64,000 nt of DNA, from contig CAYZZW010000011.1 of assembly GCA_964482955.1 (NCBI GenBank), positions 1 to 64,000 of the forward strand, read 5' to 3'. Below, piece by piece: positions 15,406 to 23,617 of this stretch. Position 1 is the first letter of the stretch. Every line of letters starts with the position of its first letter. The notes under the pieces are model-generated. The model worked only from the letters and a program-made list of their open reading frames with translations, did not search any database and was not told the origin of the DNA. The translations under genes were made by a program, and so were the position numbers. This DNA is from JAPLSN01 sp964482955. Its GTDB lineage: Bacteria > Spirochaetota > Spirochaetia > Treponematales > UBA12059.

Positions 15406-16845
15406 TCACGCGCGCCTGAACCGCACTTTAAGATACCGAGCCGGGGCGGCCTTGTCCAGCGCGGCGCGTTCCCGGAAGCGGTCCCGGCTTCCCGCGTCGG
15501 ACGCGAGCACCGCCGCGATGCCGTCGCGGTCCTCGAGGATCGGCACGTCGTCGCGGAGTACGGGCGGCACGCCGAGTTCCGGCAGGAGCCGGTCGAGACG
15601 GACGGTCCCGCCGCGCGTCTTCAGGCTGTCGCCGGGTTTTCGCGAGCGGATGACGCACGGAAACGAAAAAGCGTCGGAGCGGATTCCCGTCGGGTCGTCG
15701 GACCAGTACGCGATGGGAAGGCTCCCGGACACGGACGGCGGCGGACCGTCGGGTATCGCGGCGGTCGACTTCAGGATCAGGCAAAAGCCCCGGCGGGGCT
15801 CCCGTCGCGGGAAGGCCGCCGCGGGCTCCGCGCGCACGACGGCCCCGTCCACGACGATGCTGTACCCGGGACCGGCTATCCGCGCGCCGGGTTCCAGCGG
15901 ACCGGAGAGCCGCGCTTCGACTGATTTGAAGGACAGCTCCGCGCCTCCGCCGAGCGCCTCGTCGATGAGGCGCTGGAAAATCCTGAGCCTGACCGCCGGG
16001 AGCGCCGATTCCGCGGCTTCGCGCCGGCACGAGGCGGCCTCCGGAAGCGCTTCGTCCCGGATCGTTTTCGCTTCGGCGAAAACCGCGGTGTCCGACACCG
16101 CGTCGCCGGACGCCATCGCCGCGCCGGCCAGGGCTCGGAGCGTCCGTTCGTCGAGCCAGCTTTTCCGCGCCAACGCGGCCAGGGCCGTCGCCCAGCCGGG
16201 GAACACCGCGGCGATGGCGGGAACGAGCTCGGCGCGAATCCGGTTCCGCAGGAAGGAGCGTCCCTCGTTCGTCGAATCGCGGCTGAACGGCAGGTTTCTG
16301 CTTTCGACATAGGCGGAGAGTTCGGCTTTCGTCAGGGACAGGAGGGGACGCAGGTAGATGCCGCGCCGGCGCGGGATTCCCCTGAGGCCGCCCGGGCCGG
16401 CGCCGCGAAAGAGGCGCATGAGCACGGTTTCCAGCTGGTCGTCGGCCGTGTGGCCGAGGAGGACGCGGGTCGCTCCGGTCTCCGACGCCGCCCGTTCGAA
16501 CGCGCGGTAACGGAAGTCCCGGGCGGCCGCCTCGACCCCGCGCCCCGTCGCCTTGGCGCGCTCTTCGATTTCGCCGGGCGCGGCCGCGTTCGCGAACAGA
16601 GGCACCCCGAGTTTCCGGCAGACGGCTTCGACGAGCTCCCGTTCCGCGTCGAGTTCCGCCCGCGGACGGAGGGCGTGGTCGACCCACAACGCGGCGGGTT
16701 TGATGCGCAGCGCTCCGGCCGCCGCGACGGTCGCCGCGAGCAAGGCCGTCGAGTCCGGACCGCCCGAATACGCGACGAGGCATGTTCGCCCTTCGCACCC
16801 GGCCAAGCGCAAAGCCCGCGCCACACGCCGCTCGATACGGTCCAT
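15406..16845 (-). CDS. tilS: tRNA(Ile)-lysidine synthase TilS
   Basis: 479 residues. The PP-loop SGGPDS lies at 27-32, followed by KPAALWVDHALRP and a later LGHTADDQLET typical of TilS, then a C-terminal substrate-binding domain. It converts C34 of the minor tRNA-Ile(CAU) to lysidine, using ATP and lysine. ATG 16845 is preceded by AGGAGG at good spacing. It follows the rplY terminator and is 132 bases before ftsH, the tilS-ftsH order found in many bacteria. Confidence 0.95.
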   Translation of the reverse strand: MDRIERRVARALRLAGCEGRTCLVAYSGGPDSTALLAATVAAAGALRIKPAALWVDHALRPRAELDAERELVEAVCRKLGVPLFANAAAPGEIEERAKATGRGVEAAARDFRYRAFERAASETGATRVLLGHTADDQLETVLMRLFRGAGPGGLRGIPRRRGIYLRPLLSLTKAELSAYVESRNLPFSRDSTNEGRSFLRNRIRAELVPAIAAVFPGWATALAALARKSWLDERTLRALAGAAMASGDAVSDTAVFAEAKTIRDEALPEAASCRREAAESALPAVRLRIFQRLIDEALGGGAELSFKSVEARLSGPLEPGARIAGPGYSIVVDGAVVRAEPAAAFPRREPRRGFCLILKSTAAIPDGPPPSVSGSLPIAYWSDDPTGIRSDAFSFPCVIRSRKPGDSLKTRGGTVRLDRLLPELGVPPVLRDDVPILEDRDGIAAVLASDAGSRDRFRERAALDKAAPARYLKVRFRRA

Positions 16846-16859
16846 TCCCCGACCCTCCT

Positions 16860-16897
16860 AAAAAAAAGACGAGAGCGGATTGCCCGCTCTCGTCTTC
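16860..16897 (-). terminator. Rho-independent terminator after rplY
   Basis: On the minus strand, stem GACGAGAGCGG / CCGCTCTCGTC with a short loop is followed by a run of eight T (16867-16860). It lies between rplY and tilS, so tilS probably has its own promoter or relies on read-through. Confidence 0.9.
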
Positions 16898-16915
16898 ATG
16901 CTAGCGAAAACGGAC

Positions 16916-17626
16916 TTACTTCTTTTCGGGAGCCTTGGCGGCCGGAGCGGCGCCCGCGGCCTTGGCGGCGGGAGCGGCACCGGCGGCGGGAGCGGCGGCG
17001 CCGGCGGCGGGAGCGGCACCGGCGGCGGGAGCGGCGCCCTCGGCGGGAGCGGCTTCGACGGCGGCGACTTCTTCGGCCTTGGCGAACTTCACGAGGGCGA
17101 TGACGAGTTCGCCGGAGGTGAGCACCTTGACGCCCGGGTTCAGCTTGAGGTCGCGCACGTGGATCGAGTGGTTCGCCTCGAGACCGGAGATGTCGAGCTC
17201 GATCTTGGCGGGCAGGTCGCGCGGGAGACACTCGACTTCGATTTCGTGGGCGGGATTCTCGAGGATACCGCCGTTGCGGACGCCGACCGGGATGCCCTTG
17301 AGGTGGATGGACACCTTGGCGTGGAGGGCGCGATCCTGCTCGACTTCGAAGAAATCGACGTGGAGGATCTTGCCGTTCATCCAGTCGAGCTGGCGTTCCT
17401 TGATGAAGGCTTCGGCGGACGCGCCGTCGATGTTCAGCTTGATGATGGTGGACTCGGAGGCGTGGGCGGTCTCCTTGGCGAACTCGAGCGCCTGGATGGA
17501 GATCGGGGTCGCCGTGCCGTGGCGGTTGTACACGACGGCGGGAATGCGACCCGAGCGGCGGAGGCCGTTCAGTTCGCCTTTGGAGGTATTCACCCGCTTG
17601 GTGGCGGTGATGACGGGCTGGCTCAT
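16916..17626 (-). CDS. rplY: 50S ribosomal protein L25/TL5/CTC family
   Basis: 236 residues of the long L25 (TL5/CTC) form that binds 5S rRNA. The N-terminal L25 beta-barrel starts at about residue 5 (KRVNTSKGELNGLRRSGRIP), and the TL5 C-terminal domain covers about 95-185. A tail of about 50 residues is almost only Ala, Pro, Gly and Lys (repeated GAAPAA). ATG 17626 has an AAAGGAG site 8 bases upstream. It follows spoVG and tRNA-Gln. The tail repeats at DNA level, so its length probably varies between strains. Confidence 0.93.
   Translation of the reverse strand: MSQPVITATKRVNTSKGELNGLRRSGRIPAVVYNRHGTATPISIQALEFAKETAHASESTIIKLNIDGASAEAFIKERQLDWMNGKILHVDFFEVEQDRALHAKVSIHLKGIPVGVRNGGILENPAHEIEVECLPRDLPAKIELDISGLEANHSIHVRDLKLNPGVKVLTSGELVIALVKFAKAEEVAAVEAAPAEGAAPAAGAAPAAGAAAPAAGAAPAAKAAGAAPAAKAPEKK
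16940..17050. repeat. GC-rich imperfect repeat encoding the Ala/Pro tail of L25
   Basis: Imperfect repeats built on ggagcggcgccggcggc run through the 3' end of rplY. They encode GAAPAA units and are the likely cause of any length variation in this gene. Confidence 0.75.
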
Positions 17627-17661
17627 GTCGAAAACTCCTTTGCGCGCGAAATGCGGTTTAT

Positions 17662-17732
17662 TGGGACGGCAGGATTCGAACCTGCGAATGGCGGAGCCAA
17701 AACCCGCTGACTTGCCGCTTGTCTACGTCCCA
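17662..17732 (-). tRNA. tRNA-Gln (anticodon UUG)
   Basis: 71 bases fold as a cloverleaf: acceptor TGGGACG/CGTCCCA, anticodon stem GCGGG/TCCGC with loop TTTTGGC (anticodon TTG), and T-arm GCAGG TTCGAAT CCTGC. The terminal CCA is not encoded. It sits between spoVG and rplY, 24 bases after the spoVG stop, so it is probably cut out of a shared transcript. Confidence 0.95.
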
Positions 17733-17756
17733 GCGTCGTTCTGATCCGCCCGGACT

Positions 17757-18032
17757 TCATTCTTCGTCCGCGACGTGGTGTTCCGCGTGCGCGTACGCGT
17801 CCAGAATGGCGTCCTGCAACGTCGTCCGGAATTCCGGACTGATCGGATGCGCGATGTCCTTGAACTCGCCGGTCTTGGTCTTCCGGCTCGGCATGGCGAT
17901 GAAGATGCCCGTCTTCCCCTCGATCAGCTTCACGTTGTGGATGACGAAGCAGTCATCGAACGTGACGGTCACGTAGGCCTTGAGCTTGCCTTCGTTGCTG
18001 ACCTTGCGGACTCGGATATCGGTGATCGTCAT
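17757..18032 (-). CDS. spoVG: SpoVG family nucleic-acid-binding regulator
   Basis: 91 residues, full SpoVG length. It begins MTITDIRVRKV and contains FDDCFVIHNVKLIEGKTG and FIAMPSRKTKTGEFKDIAHP, the most conserved part of the family. In Borrelia and Firmicutes, SpoVG binds DNA and RNA and modulates gene expression. ATG 18032 has an AGGCAGG site. A longer in-frame reading upstream is ispE shadow. It has its own predicted promoter inside the end of ispE. Confidence 0.95.
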   Translation of the reverse strand: MTITDIRVRKVSNEGKLKAYVTVTFDDCFVIHNVKLIEGKTGIFIAMPSRKTKTGEFKDIAHPISPEFRTTLQDAILDAYAHAEHHVADEE

Positions 18033-18072
18033 ACCTGCCTGGCTCCCGGTCGACGTGGCTCCGCGCGGCGCA

Positions 18073-18101
18073 ATTCTATCGAATCTCGTCGATCTTCGCA
18101 A
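18073..18101 (-). promoter_or_regulatory. Predicted spoVG promoter inside the ispE 3' end
   Basis: Minus strand: TTGCGA (18101-18096), a 17-base spacer, then TAGAAT (18078-18073). The -10 overlaps the ispE stop region. Transcription would begin near 18066, leaving a leader of about 34 bases with a Shine-Dalgarno site before spoVG. Confidence 0.6.
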
Positions 18102-18990
18102 GCGGGCGGCACGGAAAAGCGCGCCACCCCGCGTCCTCGAGGCGGGCGCCGGCTCGTTCGGCTTCGATTCTTCCATTATATACGCCGAACAACGCGCTTC
18201 CGGAGCCGGTCAAGCCCGCGAAGAGCGCCCCGGTCGCCTTGATGGCGTCGAGGGCGTCCCCGAGGCGCGGGTAAGCCGGCAGCAAGGCATCGAAAAAATC
18301 GTTGCGGAAATCCCAGGTTTCGGGCGGATGGCGGTAGGTTTCGGCAAGGCGATCGAAGCCGCGCGTGACGGGCGCTGCAAAAGCGGCGGCGGCGCGCGCC
18401 GACGCCTCGCGCGCGGCGTCGGCGCGCGACGCGTCGACGCGGGCATACGCGTCCTTCGTGGCGATCGGGAAGTCGGGCGCCACGACGACCAGGGAAAAAT
18501 CATCCCGCGCGGGGAGCGGCTCGATCAGTTCGCCCCGGCCGCCGACATACGCCGCGGCGCTCCCGAGGAAGAACGGCACGTCCGAGCCTACTTTCGCGCC
18601 GATGGCGGCGAGTTCCGCGGGCGGAAGCGGATGCCCGTACGCCAAGTCGAGGGCGCGCAGGACCGCGCCGGCGTCGGACGAGCCGCCGCCCATGCCGGCG
18701 CCCGCCGGGATGCGCTTGTCGACCGAAAGCCGGAGCGCCGCCTTCAAGCCGGCCGCCTGGAAAAAGAGCGACGCGGCCGCGTGCATCGTGTTGCGCCCGG
18801 GCGGACAGTCGAAATCGCCCTGGATATCGATCCCGTCGCCGTTCGACAGCTCGAACTCGATGCGGTCGGACATCGAAATCGCCTGGAAGACGCTTTCGAT
18901 GCCGTGGAAGCCGTCCGGACGGAGGCCGAGCACGGCCAGGTGCAGGTTGAGCTTGGCCGGCGCCAGGACCGTCCCGCGGATCGCGCGCAC
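18076..18990 (-). CDS. ispE: 4-diphosphocytidyl-2-C-methyl-D-erythritol kinase IspE
   Basis: 304-residue GHMP kinase that phosphorylates CDP-methylerythritol in the MEP isoprenoid pathway. It begins VRAIRGTVLAPAKLNLHL and contains the GHMP ATP loop PAGAGMGGGSSDAGAVLRAL and a C-terminal GSGSALFGVY motif. I chose GTG 18990, two bases after the nadB stop; longer readings run into nadB. ispE next to spoVG recalls the ispE-purR-yabJ-spoVG order of Firmicutes. ispG, also in this window, acts two steps later in the same pathway. Confidence 0.94.
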   Translation of the reverse strand: MRAIRGTVLAPAKLNLHLAVLGLRPDGFHGIESVFQAISMSDRIEFELSNGDGIDIQGDFDCPPGRNTMHAAASLFFQAAGLKAALRLSVDKRIPAGAGMGGGSSDAGAVLRALDLAYGHPLPPAELAAIGAKVGSDVPFFLGSAAAYVGGRGELIEPLPARDDFSLVVVAPDFPIATKDAYARVDASRADAAREASARAAAAFAAPVTRGFDRLAETYRHPPETWDFRNDFFDALLPAYPRLGDALDAIKATGALFAGLTGSGSALFGVYNGRIEAERAGARLEDAGWRAFPCRPLAKIDEIR

Positions 18991-18992
18991 CC

Positions 18993-20561
18993 TCAGCCCC
19001 GCAGGTAGTGGCAGCCCGACGACTTCCCGTTCCCGTACGCGGCCCGGGCGATGCACTGGGCCGTCTCCACGGCGTTGCGGAGCTCGAGGAGGCTCCGCGA
19101 GATCCGGGCTTCGCGGTAGAAGCTCTCGATGCGGTGCGAGAGGTAGTTGAGGTCGGCGATGGCCCGATACAGGCGCTTTTTCGTCCGGATGATCCCGACG
19201 TAGTCCCACATGGTCATCTGGATGTTGAGGAGGTCGTGGTAGATGAGGATGGGATCGGCGTCTTCCACGGCGCTCGGGTACACCCAGTCGGGAATGTCGT
19301 GCAGGAGCTTCCGCGACGGCGGCGGATTGTCGGCGAAGGCGTGCCGTCCCGCCCGGAGCCCGAAGACGAGTCCTTCCAGAAGCGACACGGACGCGAGCCG
19401 GTTCGCGCCGTGGACGCCGGTGCAAGCCGTCTCGCCGGCGGCGTAGAGCCCGTCCACCGTGGTCATCCCGTCGAGGTCCGTCTTGACGCCGCCGCAGGAA
19501 TAGTGCGCCGCCGGCACCACCGGGATCGGCTCCTTACGCATGTCCATGCCCGCGTCCAGACAGGTCTTGTAAATGCTCGGAAAGCGCTCCGCGGGATCCA
19601 CCTTCATGGAAGACGTGTCGAGGAGGACGTAGGAGACGTCGGACTGCTCCATCTCGAGGTAGATGGCGCGGGCCACTTCGTCGCGCGGCGCCAGGTCCTT
19701 CATCGCGGGGCTGTAACGTTCCATGAAGTACTCGCCGCGCCGGTTCATGAGGCGCGCGCCCTCGCCGCGGATAGCCTCGGTGATTAGGAAGCGCTTCACG
19801 TCGCGGTGGAAGAGCACGGTCGGATGGAACTGGACGAACTCCGCGTTGATGATCTCCGCGCCCGCGCGCAGGGCCATCGCGATGCCGTCGCCCGTCGCGC
19901 CCACCGGATTCGACGTGTGGAGGTACAGGTTGCCGATGCCGCCCGAAGCGAGGACGACCGCCTTCCCGTAGAACGGCACGATCTCGCCGGTGGTTTCCAT
20001 GAGCACGTAGACGCCGATGGCGCGGGTCGGCCGGTAGCGCTCCTCGTCGCCCGTCGAATGGTGGGTGTTCGTGATGACGTCGACGGCGATGGCCTGCGGT
20101 ATGACGTGGATGCCCGGAAAGGTCTTCGCGTAATCGAGCAGGGCCGTCTCGATCGACTTGCCGGTCGTGTCCCGGACGTGCCTGATGCGCCTGACCGAAT
20201 GCGCGGCCTCCTTCGTGAGGTCGGGGATGCCGCCCTGGCCGCAGAACGGGACGCCCGCCTTTTCGACGAGGTAACGGTCCACGGCTTCGGGTCCTTCGCG
20301 CGCGACGATCTCGACCGCCTCGCGGCAGTTGAGCCAGGATCCGGCCGCCATGATGTCCTGGACGAGCAGGTCGGGCGTGTCGTCGGGACCGCCCGCGACG
20401 ATGCCGCCCTGGGCGTAGTACGTGTTCGACTCGGCGGGGACGGCTTCCTTCGTGAGCACGCAGACCGTCGCGCCCTGTTCGGCGGCCGCCACCGCCGCGG
20501 AGATGCCGGCGATGCCCGATCCGACGATGACGACGTCGAAGAACTCCGCGGTCGAACTCAT
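18993..20561 (-). CDS. nadB: L-aspartate oxidase NadB
   Basis: 522-residue FAD enzyme that makes iminoaspartate, the first step of quinolinate and NAD synthesis. N-terminal FAD motif VVIVGSGIAGISAAVAAAEQ. Other marks are NTYYAQGGIVA, AHYSCGGVKTDLDGMT, and GVHGANRLASVSLLEGLVFG typical of NadB and related flavoproteins. ATG 20561 overlaps the nadC stop as ATGA. No nadA (quinolinate synthase) lies next to it in this window, so nadA must be elsewhere. Confidence 0.95.
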   Translation of the reverse strand: MSSTAEFFDVVIVGSGIAGISAAVAAAEQGATVCVLTKEAVPAESNTYYAQGGIVAGGPDDTPDLLVQDIMAAGSWLNCREAVEIVAREGPEAVDRYLVEKAGVPFCGQGGIPDLTKEAAHSVRRIRHVRDTTGKSIETALLDYAKTFPGIHVIPQAIAVDVITNTHHSTGDEERYRPTRAIGVYVLMETTGEIVPFYGKAVVLASGGIGNLYLHTSNPVGATGDGIAMALRAGAEIINAEFVQFHPTVLFHRDVKRFLITEAIRGEGARLMNRRGEYFMERYSPAMKDLAPRDEVARAIYLEMEQSDVSYVLLDTSSMKVDPAERFPSIYKTCLDAGMDMRKEPIPVVPAAHYSCGGVKTDLDGMTTVDGLYAAGETACTGVHGANRLASVSLLEGLVFGLRAGRHAFADNPPPSRKLLHDIPDWVYPSAVEDADPILIYHDLLNIQMTMWDYVGIIRTKKRLYRAIADLNYLSHRIESFYREARISRSLLELRNAVETAQCIARAAYGNGKSSGCHYLRG

Positions 20562-21415
20562 CTCGCGTCCCCGCCGCCCGCGCGCCGGATCTTGAGCGCG
20601 AAGTCGAACGCCGGCGCGGAGTGGGTGATGCGACCCACCGATATGTAGTCTACGCCCACCGCGCTGTAGTCGGCGGTCTTGGCCAGGTCCATGCCGCCCG
20701 ACGCCTCGAACTTGATGCCGCCGTGCGGCTCGCGCACGGCGGCGGCGGCCTGCGCGGGCGTCATGTTGTCGAGCATGATCACGTCGACGCCGCACGCGAC
20801 GGCTTCGCGCACTTCCTCTATGGTGCGGCACTCGACCTCGACGCGGAAGCGGTCCGCCCACTTGGCGCGGGCCCTTTCCACCGCGTTCCGCACGCCGCCG
20901 GCCGCGTCCACGTGGTTGTCCTTGATGAGGACCATGTCGTAGAGGCCCATGCGGTGGTTGACGCCGCCGCCGACCGAGACGGCGTATTTTGAGAGGGCGC
21001 GGTAGCCGGGGATCGTCTTGCGCGTGTCGAGCACGACGGCCCGTCCTGCTTTCCGCGCCGCCTCGACGTATTTCGAGGTGGCCGTCGCGATTCCGCTCAT
21101 GAACGACACGAAATTGAGCGCGATGCGCTCGCCCTCGAGTATCGATACCGTCGGTCCCTCGACGATGGCCGCGACGACGCCCGGCACGACGCGGTCGCCG
21201 TCCTTGAGCGTGAACTTCACGTCTACCTCGGGATTGATGCGCCGGAACACGTTCGTGAAAATATCGGTGCCACAGAGGATGCCGTCCTGTTTGGCCACGA
21301 GATTCGCGGTCAGGACGCCGAAATCGCAGATGGCGCGCGTCGTCACGTCGCCGACGCCGCCGAGATCCTCGTCGATGGCCAGGTCGAGTAGCGTCTCGAA
21401 ATCGTCGAAATTCAT
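20558..21415 (-). CDS. nadC: Nicotinate-nucleotide pyrophosphorylase (quinolinate phosphoribosyltransferase) NadC
   Basis: 285 residues. It converts quinolinate and PRPP to nicotinate mononucleotide. Visible motifs are LDTRKTIPGYRALSKYAV, NHRMGLYDMVLIKDNH and the C-terminal SVGRITHSAPAFDFALKI. ATG 21415 gives the standard NadC N-terminus; the in-frame extension to 21664 is not supported. The start codon lies only 5 bases after a predicted -10 box and has no Shine-Dalgarno sequence (see findings). First gene of nadC-nadB-ispE. Confidence 0.95.
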   Translation of the reverse strand: MNFDDFETLLDLAIDEDLGGVGDVTTRAICDFGVLTANLVAKQDGILCGTDIFTNVFRRINPEVDVKFTLKDGDRVVPGVVAAIVEGPTVSILEGERIALNFVSFMSGIATATSKYVEAARKAGRAVVLDTRKTIPGYRALSKYAVSVGGGVNHRMGLYDMVLIKDNHVDAAGGVRNAVERARAKWADRFRVEVECRTIEEVREAVACGVDVIMLDNMTPAQAAAAVREPHGGIKFEASGGMDLAKTADYSAVGVDYISVGRITHSAPAFDFALKIRRAGGGDAR

Positions 21416-21420
21416 ACGCC

Positions 21421-21449
21421 ACTGTAGACCCGATGGAGGGAAAAAGCAA
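21421..21449 (-). promoter_or_regulatory. Predicted nadC promoter (leaderless layout)
   Basis: Minus strand: TTGCTT (21449-21444), 17-base spacer, TACAGT (21426-21421), then five bases and the nadC ATG. The transcript would begin at or next to the start codon. Confidence 0.65.
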
Positions 21450-21555
21450 CATTCGGGTCGCGTCCGCGCGGTTTCGCCCCCCGCGCGCCCGCGATTTCCC
21501 GTCTTCATCCCCCTGAAACGGAAGCTTCCTTTTTTCGTTTTTCCCGAAAACGTAG

Positions 21556-21584
21556 TTGACAGAACGTGGAAGTCTCTTTTAGAT
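21556..21584 (+). promoter_or_regulatory. Strong promoter of the acidic-protein gene
   Basis: Consensus TTGACA at 21556-21561, 17-base spacer, TTAGAT at 21579-21584. It predicts a leader of about 100 bases before the ribosome site of the downstream gene. Confidence 0.75.
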
Positions 21585-21692
21585 TTTGCGTGGAACCGGA
21601 CCCCACCCGCCCCGCGGGAACGGAGCGCCGCTCCGCGGCCGGGTTTCCAACGGTCGATCGACATCGCACCGTCCGCAAGGGAGGACAGCCAT

Positions 21693-22016
21693 ATGACTTC
21701 GGTTCAAGGCGAATCGCAGCTCGATACCACCCTGGAGCCGGCGCTCCAGCCCGTCGCTTCGCCGACATCCGATGGACGCGCGCTTCCCTATTTCTTCGGG
21801 GACGATTTCGAAGAGGACTACGAAGACGATTTCGAAGAGGAAGAGGACTTCGACGAATACGAGGAAGAAGAAGACGAAGACGACATGGACGACGACTTCG
21901 ACGACGACTTCGACGACGAGGAAGACGACGACTTCGACGAAGAAGAGGACGAGGAAGACGAAGAGGAAGACTACGAGTACAGCGACGACCTGGATTTCGA
22001 CGACTTCGACGAATGA
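21693..22016 (+). CDS. Extremely acidic small protein, function unknown
   Basis: 107 residues. The first 35 are ordinary (MTSVQGESQLDTTLEPALQP); from about residue 36 the chain is nearly all Asp and Glu broken by Phe and Tyr (repeats such as DDFDDDFDDEE). Estimated pI is far below 4. No domain is recognised. It is a real gene by its own signals: a consensus promoter, GGGAGG eight bases before ATG 21693, and a strong terminator right after the stop. It is monocistronic and divergent from nadC. Acidic proteins of this kind can mimic nucleic acid or bind basic ribosomal or DNA-binding proteins; that is inference only. Confidence 0.82.
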   Translation: MTSVQGESQLDTTLEPALQPVASPTSDGRALPYFFGDDFEEDYEDDFEEEEDFDEYEEEEDEDDMDDDFDDDFDDEEDDDFDEEEDEEDEEEDYEYSDDLDFDDFDE

Positions 22017-22036
22017 TCCGGGCCGTTCGAGTAAAT

Positions 22037-22066
22037 AAGGCCGTCCCCCGCGGGATGGCCTTTTCA
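22037..22066. terminator. Bidirectional terminator between the acidic gene and rsfS
   Basis: Stem AGGCCGTCCC / GGGATGGCCT (one G-T pair) with a CCGC loop and TTTT on the plus side. On the minus strand the stem is followed by TTATTT. It can end both convergent units. Confidence 0.88.
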
Positions 22067-22077
22067 TGCGGAACGTG

Positions 22078-22458
22078 TTACCGGCTTTGGGGATCCGGCG
22101 GCTGGATTCCGACCTTCTTGGCCTGGAACCAGAGCTTTTCGAGTTCGTAGAAAGTCCGCGCTCCCTCGCTCATGATGTGGACGACGAGCCATCCGAAATC
22201 CACGAGGCACCATTCGTCGTCTTCGGTCAAGGCCGGCTTGCGGAGCGGATCGAGTCCCAGCGGCTTCGTCTCGTCGAGCAGGGCCCGGAGGAGGCCGCGA
22301 AGGTGCGTCGAGCTCGTCGCGGTGGCGATGACGAAATAATCCGTCCACGACGTCATGCCCGACAGGTCGAGCATGACGGTATCCTGCCCGTTGTGCGAGG
22401 CGAGGACGCGGCCGGCGGCCAGCGCGAGGCGTTCGCGCTCAATAACAGTATCTTCCAT
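22078..22458 (-). CDS. rsfS: Ribosomal silencing factor RsfS (Iojap)
   Basis: 126 residues. Core TVMLDLSGMTSWTDYFVIAT and the later DEWCLVDFGWLVVHIM match the RsfS family, which binds L14 and blocks subunit joining under starvation. It overlaps the LCP gene by 20 bases and is the last gene of the rplU-to-rsfS operon. Confidence 0.95.
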   Translation of the reverse strand: MEDTVIERERLALAAGRVLASHNGQDTVMLDLSGMTSWTDYFVIATATSSTHLRGLLRALLDETKPLGLDPLRKPALTEDDEWCLVDFGWLVVHIMSEGARTFYELEKLWFQAKKVGIQPPDPQSR

Positions 22459-23617
22459 TGAAATCCTTCCCGAGCAGAATCTGGAAATCGGCGATCGACT
22501 CCTGTCGGCCTTCGTAGGAACCCGTTCGCAGGTCCTTGCAGCGTATGACCCCGGCGATCGCCTCCGCGGTCTTCCCGTTTCCCGCGCGGTCGAAGACCGC
22601 GGTCTTTTCGATGTCGGCGCGTTCCGCGTTCTCGACGGAGACCACTTCGTATCCGAAGCTCTGGAAGATGTCGGCGGTCTTCTTGGCGAGTCCGCGGGTC
22701 GCGGTGCCGTTCAATATCTCGATGCGGAACACCTTGTCCTCGACCGAGAACGTGTCCGCGTTCGAAAGCGCGTTGAGCGTCTGCTTCACGATGTCCTTGA
22801 CGAGTTCGCCGTCCCAGAGGGGATCGAGCAACACCTTGCCGTCCACCTTCGTCGGAGCGCCCGTGGTTTTCTGCATGACGATCCGGTCGACGTCGAGCTT
22901 CGCGAACTCGACGAAAAGGCGCTTGAGCGAATCGCCGTCGATGTTCGTGCGGAGGCGGCTCCTGACGTGCGGGAAGACCGTCCCCTCGGAAACGTAGCCG
23001 GCGAGGTCGCCGATGCGCCGGAACAGGGTTTGGACGAGCTTTTGCCGTCGGTCGATGCGGTCGTTCTCCGCCTCGTCCGGCAGGGGAAAGAGTCCGTAAC
23101 CCCGGGCTTTCTCCCCGTCCAGGGTGACCGCTCCCGAGGGCAGGAGCAGCCGTCTCGATTCGACGGTGGCGTCCACCGGATTCGGGATGAACATGGGCAG
23201 GCCGTCGAGAAGGTCGACCACGAGCTCGAATTGCCGCTCGTTCAGCGTGATGAAGTGCGGTATCTCCGTGCCGACGAGCTTGGCCACTTCCGACACGTAG
23301 GCGCGCGGATCCTCCGGCTTGTAGACCGTGTCGATCCGGTCCACGCGGTTGAGCGACTTGATGATGAGCCCGGTCTCCGCGGGGATGTCGAGGAAGGCGC
23401 CGCGGCCGTTCGTCGCGTAATACATGAACAGCTCGGTGGCGGCGGGCTTCCCGTCCTGCTCGAGCACGACGAGGATGTTGACGATGCGGTCGCCCTTGAT
23501 GGCCTCGTCGATCGTGTTGGTGCGGAGCACCAGCGAGAACGCGACCGTCACCGCGACGACGACGGCGAGGATGGCGACGAGGAACAGGGCGCTCTTGTCG
23601 ATCAGATGGCGTTTCAT
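22439..23617 (-). CDS. LytR-CpsA-Psr (LCP) family protein with LytR C-terminal domain
   Basis: 392 residues with a single N-terminal membrane anchor (about 11-31). The LCP domain follows (RIVNILVVLEQDG, then GAFLDIPAETGLIIK, DRIDTVYKPEDP and a later DRIDRRQKLVQTLF). A C-terminal LytR_C segment (VFRIEILNGTATRGLAKKTA) ends near residue 350. LCP enzymes attach polymers to peptidoglycan or other carriers in Gram-positives; in spirochaetes the role is unknown. The same gene order yqeK-LCP-rsfS is common in Firmicutes. Confidence 0.85.
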   Translation of the reverse strand: MKRHLIDKSALFLVAILAVVVAVTVAFSLVLRTNTIDEAIKGDRIVNILVVLEQDGKPAATELFMYYATNGRGAFLDIPAETGLIIKSLNRVDRIDTVYKPEDPRAYVSEVAKLVGTEIPHFITLNERQFELVVDLLDGLPMFIPNPVDATVESRRLLLPSGAVTLDGEKARGYGLFPLPDEAENDRIDRRQKLVQTLFRRIGDLAGYVSEGTVFPHVRSRLRTNIDGDSLKRLFVEFAKLDVDRIVMQKTTGAPTKVDGKVLLDPLWDGELVKDIVKQTLNALSNADTFSVEDKVFRIEILNGTATRGLAKKTADIFQSFGYEVVSVENAERADIEKTAVFDRAGNGKTAEAIAGVIRCKDLRTGSYEGRQESIADFQILLGKDFNGRYCY

